NCBI GenBank assembly: GCA_022567155.1
Contig: JADFHN010000038.1
Span: 1 to 36,488, forward strand
Origin: Bacteroidota bacterium
GTDB lineage: Bacteria; Bacteroidota; Bacteroidia; Cytophagales; Cyclobacteriaceae
Reading direction: 5' to 3'
Length of the DNA: 36,488 nucleotides
In this document: in pieces, positions 34,001-36,488 of the stretch
How the letters are laid out: each line of letters begins with the position of its first letter
Position numbering within the stretch: position 1 is the first letter of the stretch
The notes under the pieces: generated by a model
The model's database searches: none
Told to the model about the DNA's origin: nothing
Seen by the model: only the letters and a program-made list of their open reading frames with translations
Position numbers and translations under genes: made by a program

Positions 34001-34133
34001 TAGCGTCGAGTGTTTTACTTAGTTCTTCGTCAATTTTCGCTTTTATATCATCTTTAAAAAAAACAGGAATTACGGCGAGCACAAGCACAATGAAACCCAA
34101 AATTGTAGCAATTATTATCAGAAACTTTTTCAT
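31077..34133 (-). CDS. AsmA-like protein (large envelope protein)
   Basis: A 1018-residue protein with one N-terminal membrane helix (MKKFLIIIATILGFIVLVLAVIP) and a large periplasmic part. The start FFKDDIKAKIDEELSKTLDATVVFD resembles AsmA N-termini, and long stretches of beta-strand pattern and a C-terminal AsmA-like region (MPDYATLAGGGLIKIVQATMSGSKIM through ASSTVKLTIGLGGTYDDPKP) are visible. The last 100 residues are Lys/Glu-rich coiled-coil-like and end KKKKKNQ. AsmA/TamB-like proteins form lipid-transport bridges between membranes; that role is family knowledge, not seen here. It is monocistronic and converges with the duplicated receptor tail. Confidence 0.87.
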   Translation of the reverse strand: MKKFLIIIATILGFIVLVLAVIPVFFKDDIKAKIDEELSKTLDATVVFDADNFHITFFRNFPNITIGLEDFGIINHAPFEGEVLFAVKNLGIEINVKRILIDGEISIEGIYLEEPIINLLVEKDGKANWDIYIDYGEEAPEEEATGEEEMSFGIERWEIINGNFVYSDASIPFTMEMRGMNHTGSGDFTLTVFDLDTHTTIDTLNVEFDGTSYLKNKKVSLDAVLNMDLDAFKFTFKENEARINDFKLGFDGWFAMPDEGFDMDISFEAKDNSFKSLLSLIPGVYMEEFEDLKTSGSLSFGGKLKGTYNEEQMPAFTINLNVRDGMFQYPDLPTAISNVNMDMLIDNRDGNIDNTLIDISKFHIEFGNNPFDATLKIANLVNYPVELRVTGKLDLGEIMTMFPMEGMELRGKMGMDISVNGIYDSVASVIPKINASFSLTDGYASSSEAPVPLENIQMDLKIINSTGKLKDTRIIVESFKMKLQDEEITASLLLENLDDYTWDVRVTGSVDLQKLMPVINAYYPMPGTNLEGVISTTLSSKGKMSDLEAERYANLLTSGELNIRNFKYTDEELLPQGFAITNASMKFNPKEIVLERFEGSIGRSDMKLTGSLQNYIAYIFSNETIKGNLNFSSTLLDLNEWMTEEESDLSEEDTLALEVFPVPENIDFTLTSRIDKILYDNITLKDASGEIVVRNGEVRMNNLRFNTLGGTIIMNGTYHTHDIEHPFFDYNLGIKNLSISESYATFNTVQKMAPIAKNITGNYSTEFKIKGNLMSDMMPDYATLAGGGLIKIVQATMSGSKIMQGINALTNQANSDKVDLSDIIMEGEIKEGRFYIKPFNVKLGNYETIVSGSNGLDGSLDFKLKFDIPAGELGQQLNQTIASFTGRQADASSTVKLTIGLGGTYDDPKPKLLAADTGEGLKEQVAENVKQELIKTIQDKTGTQVEVADIPDTKELKEEVKQELDTTKAEVKDIAKTQTDSLVQGLLKGDSVKVEKAIEDAQDKIKNLFNRKKKKKNQ

Positions 34134-34292
34134 TTGCAGATGAATATTTAGTAACCTCTGGTTTATTTTAACACTAAAATTACCCCTTTATTTCCGATAA
34201 AAAAAAACCTTTGTGTTGAGAAAGATTCAAAGCCTGATTGTAAATTCCGTGTTGATAGTAAGAAAGTATGATTTTGTATTAACCTGAATATA

Positions 34293-35525
34293 ATGAATAC
34301 GATACATATTAATGAAAGCAGGTTGCTAAACCGGATGGAACGGATGGCGGAAATTGGTATGGTGAATGGGAATGGAGTGCATAGGTTATCGCTTACAAAA
34401 GAAGATAAAGAAGCCCGTGATTTGCTGAAAACATGGATGCTAGAGGCCGGCCTTGATTTGGATATTGATAAAATTGGAAATATGTACGGACGCCGCAAAG
34501 GAGAAACAGACGATGCGCCTGTTGCGTTTGGTTCGCACCTCGATACGGTAGGGTTCGGTGGCAGATTTGACGGAAGCCTTGGCGTAATAGCTGCATTGGA
34601 AGTAATGGAAACCTTAAATGACTTGAATTTGGTCACAAATTCACCGCTTTGTATGGTCAACTTTACTAATGAAGAGGGCGCTCGCTTTGCCCCGGATATG
34701 ATGGGAAGTATGGTGGTTACGGCCGAAATAAGCATCGAAAAAGCCTGGAATGCAACTGATTTGAAAAAAAGCGACATCATCCTGAAAGAAGAACTGGAAC
34801 GGCTCGGTTATCTTGGTAATACAGATCCTGCCTCATTCAGGCCTGCTGCCTTTGTTGAACTTCACATCGAGCAGGGGCCTGTGCTGGAAAAAGAGCAAAT
34901 CACCATTGGTGTTGTGGAGTCTGTTCAGGGAATTTGCTGGACCCGGTTTGTGATTACCGGCGAAGTGAACCATGCTGGCACCACCCCTATGGAATTAAGA
35001 AAAGACGCTGGTTATGTGGTCTCACAAATTGCAACCTATTGCCGGCAGCTTGCAGGAGAATACCCCGGATTACGCACCACAGCCGGGTTGATCGAACTTG
35101 AACCCAACCTGATCAATGTTATCGCAGGCAATGCAAGGATTGCCACTGACATACGTTGTCCGGATAAGCATATCCTTGAAAAAGCTGAAACCGCTTTAGA
35201 AAAATTTGCGTACGAATGTACGTACGGTGAAAACTGTGAAATTGAGATCAGCACGTTAACACAAGTTGACCCGGTTAAATTTGAAAGGCGGGTAGTTGCA
35301 TCTGTTGCAAATAGCGCCCGTTCACTTGGTTATACGACCAAAAGAATGGTAAGCGGAGCAGGGCACGATGCCCAGTTGATGGCAGGCGTGTGTCCGGCAG
35401 CGATGATTTTCATTCCGAGTGAAAACGGGATCAGCCATAGCGTAAAGGAGTATTCCAGTCCTGATGATTGTGTAGCCGGTACAAATGTGTTGTTACATAC
35501 TGTGATTTCGCTGTCAGGTAGTTAA
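34293..35525 (+). CDS. M20-family Zn amidohydrolase (N-carbamoyl-amino-acid hydrolase / allantoate amidohydrolase type)
   Basis: A 410-residue cytoplasmic enzyme. The bimetal site is complete: H82 in GSHLDTV, D93 in GRFDGSLGV, E127-E128 in NFTNEEGARF, H191 in ELHIEQGP and the late His in ENGISHSVKEYSS. The dimerisation-domain motif GEVNHAGTTPM marks the carbamoylase/allantoate amidohydrolase subfamily. These enzymes remove N-carbamoyl or related groups (for example from N-carbamoyl-L-amino acids, ureidoglycine or allantoate). No allantoinase or hydantoinase gene is nearby, so the substrate stays open. It is followed after 28 nt by the Rrf2 regulator gene. Confidence 0.9.
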   Translation: MNTIHINESRLLNRMERMAEIGMVNGNGVHRLSLTKEDKEARDLLKTWMLEAGLDLDIDKIGNMYGRRKGETDDAPVAFGSHLDTVGFGGRFDGSLGVIAALEVMETLNDLNLVTNSPLCMVNFTNEEGARFAPDMMGSMVVTAEISIEKAWNATDLKKSDIILKEELERLGYLGNTDPASFRPAAFVELHIEQGPVLEKEQITIGVVESVQGICWTRFVITGEVNHAGTTPMELRKDAGYVVSQIATYCRQLAGEYPGLRTTAGLIELEPNLINVIAGNARIATDIRCPDKHILEKAETALEKFAYECTYGENCEIEISTLTQVDPVKFERRVVASVANSARSLGYTTKRMVSGAGHDAQLMAGVCPAAMIFIPSENGISHSVKEYSSPDDCVAGTNVLLHTVISLSGS

Positions 35526-35530
35526 TTTTG
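35523..35530 (+). promoter_or_regulatory. Candidate -7 box (TAATTTTG) of the Rrf2 gene
   Basis: TAATTTTG matches TAnnTTTG fully and overlaps the stop codon of the amidohydrolase gene; it lies 24 nt before the Rrf2 ATG. No TTG is placed at the usual -33 spacing. Confidence 0.35.
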
Positions 35531-35553
35531 ATGTTAGCTCAAACAGAAACACT

Positions 35554-35988
35554 ATGTTTTCAAAATCATGCCAGTATGCATTTCAGTCGGTTATCTATAT
35601 TGCATTGCATAGCCAGAGCGGGGCCTGTGTTGGCTTGAAAGTAATCGCTGACCACCAGGAAATCCCGAATCATTTTCTCAGCAAAATACTTCAAATACTG
35701 GTAAGAAATAATATTCTTATTTCAACAAAAGGACCAAATGGAGGATTTGCATTAAAGAAAAGTTCGAATAACATCCGTCTGATTGAGGTGGTAGAAATCA
35801 TTGATGGTCATGGCATATTTGACCGGTGCGGGATAGGCCTCAAAGAGTGCTCAGACACCAATCCCTGTCCGATTCATTTTGACTACAAACAAATTAAAGA
35901 AAAAATAAAACAACTGCTTTCTGAAAAGACGCTGGGTGACCTGATCAAAGACATTGAAATGGGCAAATCTATCGTGTCGTACCGGTAA
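35554..35988 (+). CDS. Rrf2-family transcriptional regulator with Cys cluster
   Basis: A 144-residue winged-helix regulator. The N-terminus (MFSKSCQYAFQSVIYIA) and the wing KGPNGGFALKK are typical of Rrf2. Three cysteines, C92, C99 and C105 (C-x6-C-x5-C), match the Fe-S ligand region of IscR/NsrR/RsrR-type sensors, so it probably binds an iron-sulfur cluster and responds to NO, redox or Fe-S status. The regulated genes are not evident: the neighbours are an amidohydrolase and a ribonucleotide reductase reading the other way. Two further Cys (C6, C25) lie in the HTH. Confidence 0.9.
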   Translation: MFSKSCQYAFQSVIYIALHSQSGACVGLKVIADHQEIPNHFLSKILQILVRNNILISTKGPNGGFALKKSSNNIRLIEVVEIIDGHGIFDRCGIGLKECSDTNPCPIHFDYKQIKEKIKQLLSEKTLGDLIKDIEMGKSIVSYR

Positions 35989-36116
35989 ACTGTGAATGGG
36001 GATGAAAATAATAACAGAAAACGCAAAATGGATTTCTACCTGCGTGAATTCATCGAATAATTAACATCCTCCTTCCAGCCTTTTCCGGTAAGCCTTAGGT
36101 GAAGTCTTACTCTCTT

Positions 36117-36488
36117 CTAACCACACTGCGAATACCCGCAACTCTTACAGTTAAGACAACCTTCTTCGTAAACCAGGCAGGCGGCCCCGCAGGATTTACA
36201 GATATTATCCAGCGGCTTTGCGCCATCGGGAATGAGTTTTGACAATGCCCGGACAACCCCGTTTTTCCAGGTATTCAGCGAATCTTCGTTAAGATACAGG
36301 TTGGAGACAATGTTAATCACATATTTCAGAGGCATACCATGACGTAATATACCAGAGATAAGCCGGGCATAATTCCAGAATTCGGGATCAAATGACCTCG
36401 ATAATCCTTCGATCGTCACATTGAATCCATCTTTGTCCTTATACCGGAAATCATAACGGCTTTTCCTTTCTTCGATTTTATGCTTGAT
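36117..36488 (-). CDS. nrdJ: C-terminus of probable adenosylcobalamin-dependent ribonucleotide reductase (partial)
   Basis: The frame is open to the end of the window, so only the C-terminal 123 residues are present. FDPEFWNYARLISGILRHGM and the end CKSCGAACLVYEEGCLNCKSCGYSQCG, with four to six Cys in CxxC pairs, resemble the C-terminal tail of class II (B12-dependent) ribonucleotide reductases of Bacteroidota, where redox-active tail cysteines re-reduce the active site. The enzyme makes dNDPs from NDPs. It faces the Rrf2 gene with a 128-nt gap. The assignment rests on recalled family patterns because the catalytic domain lies outside the window. Confidence 0.7.
   Translation of the reverse strand: MKHKIEERKSRYDFRYKDKDGFNVTIEGLSRSFDPEFWNYARLISGILRHGMPLKYVINIVSNLYLNEDSLNTWKNGVVRALSKLIPDGAKPLDNICKSCGAACLVYEEGCLNCKSCGYSQCG

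Noticed and set aside
34163-34780. A 205-codon open frame on - opposite the amidohydrolase
   Set aside because: Antisense to an enzyme with a complete metal site; Ser-rich shadow composition.
1-36488. CRISPR array, tRNA, rRNA, prophage or plasmid functions
   Set aside because: No regularly spaced repeats with spacers, no cloverleaf or rRNA sequence noticed, and no capsid, integrase or replication-initiator genes were seen.

Overview
The window reads as chromosome of a Bacteroidota member, most likely order Cytophagales. The evidence is a protein with a type IX secretion (T9SS) C-terminal tail, a TonB-dependent receptor with an N-terminal carboxypeptidase-regulatory-like domain, a DUF4271 gene directly before hemD, -7 promoter boxes of the TAnnTTTG type, few Shine-Dalgarno sequences and several TTG/GTG starts. 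No rRNA, tRNA, CRISPR array, plasmid or phage module was seen.

Layout. 1-2044: 3' end of an unidentified gene, a DUF4271 membrane protein and uroporphyrinogen-III synthase (hemD), all on +. 2128-8761: mixed-strand single genes: a MazG/PRA-PH-like NTP pyrophosphohydrolase, a TerB-like protein, a secreted amidase, a DinB-family protein, a dienelactone-hydrolase-like protein and a penicillin-acylase-family lipoprotein. 8836-16017, + strand: DNA polymerase I (its proofreading site looks degraded), a large Asp-box T9SS cargo protein and a PLP-dependent serine/threonine dehydratase or racemase. 16018-19364: a lipoprotein esterase between two repeat-rich gaps that hold at least seven hairpin or palindromic elements. 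19365: a small lipoprotein.

20075-26821 is a tightly packed efflux operon: TetR regulator, TolC-like outer-membrane factor, HlyD-type adaptor lipoprotein, two ABC ATPases and two ABC-2 permeases. It matches the CecR/YbhG-F-S-R arrangement with the YbhF ATPase split into two genes. The outer-membrane factor gene is broken by a 1-nt deletion and an in-frame TGA; everything else is intact. A 3' remnant of a glutamate synthase small-subunit gene (gltD) follows.

27367-30233: a small CxxC membrane protein and a TonB receptor, probably one metal-uptake unit. 30377-31048: a REP-associated tyrosine transposase (RAYT) bracketed by hairpins, with a second degenerate copy of the receptor's last 36 nt on its far side. 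31077-36488: an AsmA-like protein, an M20 carbamoylase/allantoate-amidohydrolase-type enzyme, an Rrf2 regulator with three cysteines, and the C-terminus of a probable B12-dependent ribonucleotide reductase.

I see no clearly new multi-gene system. The most interesting parts are the RAYT/hairpin/receptor-tail junction, the decayed outer-membrane component in an otherwise intact pump, and the mixture of palindromic repeat families around 16.0-20.0 kb. All calls come from reading motifs and reading frames; no database search was run.
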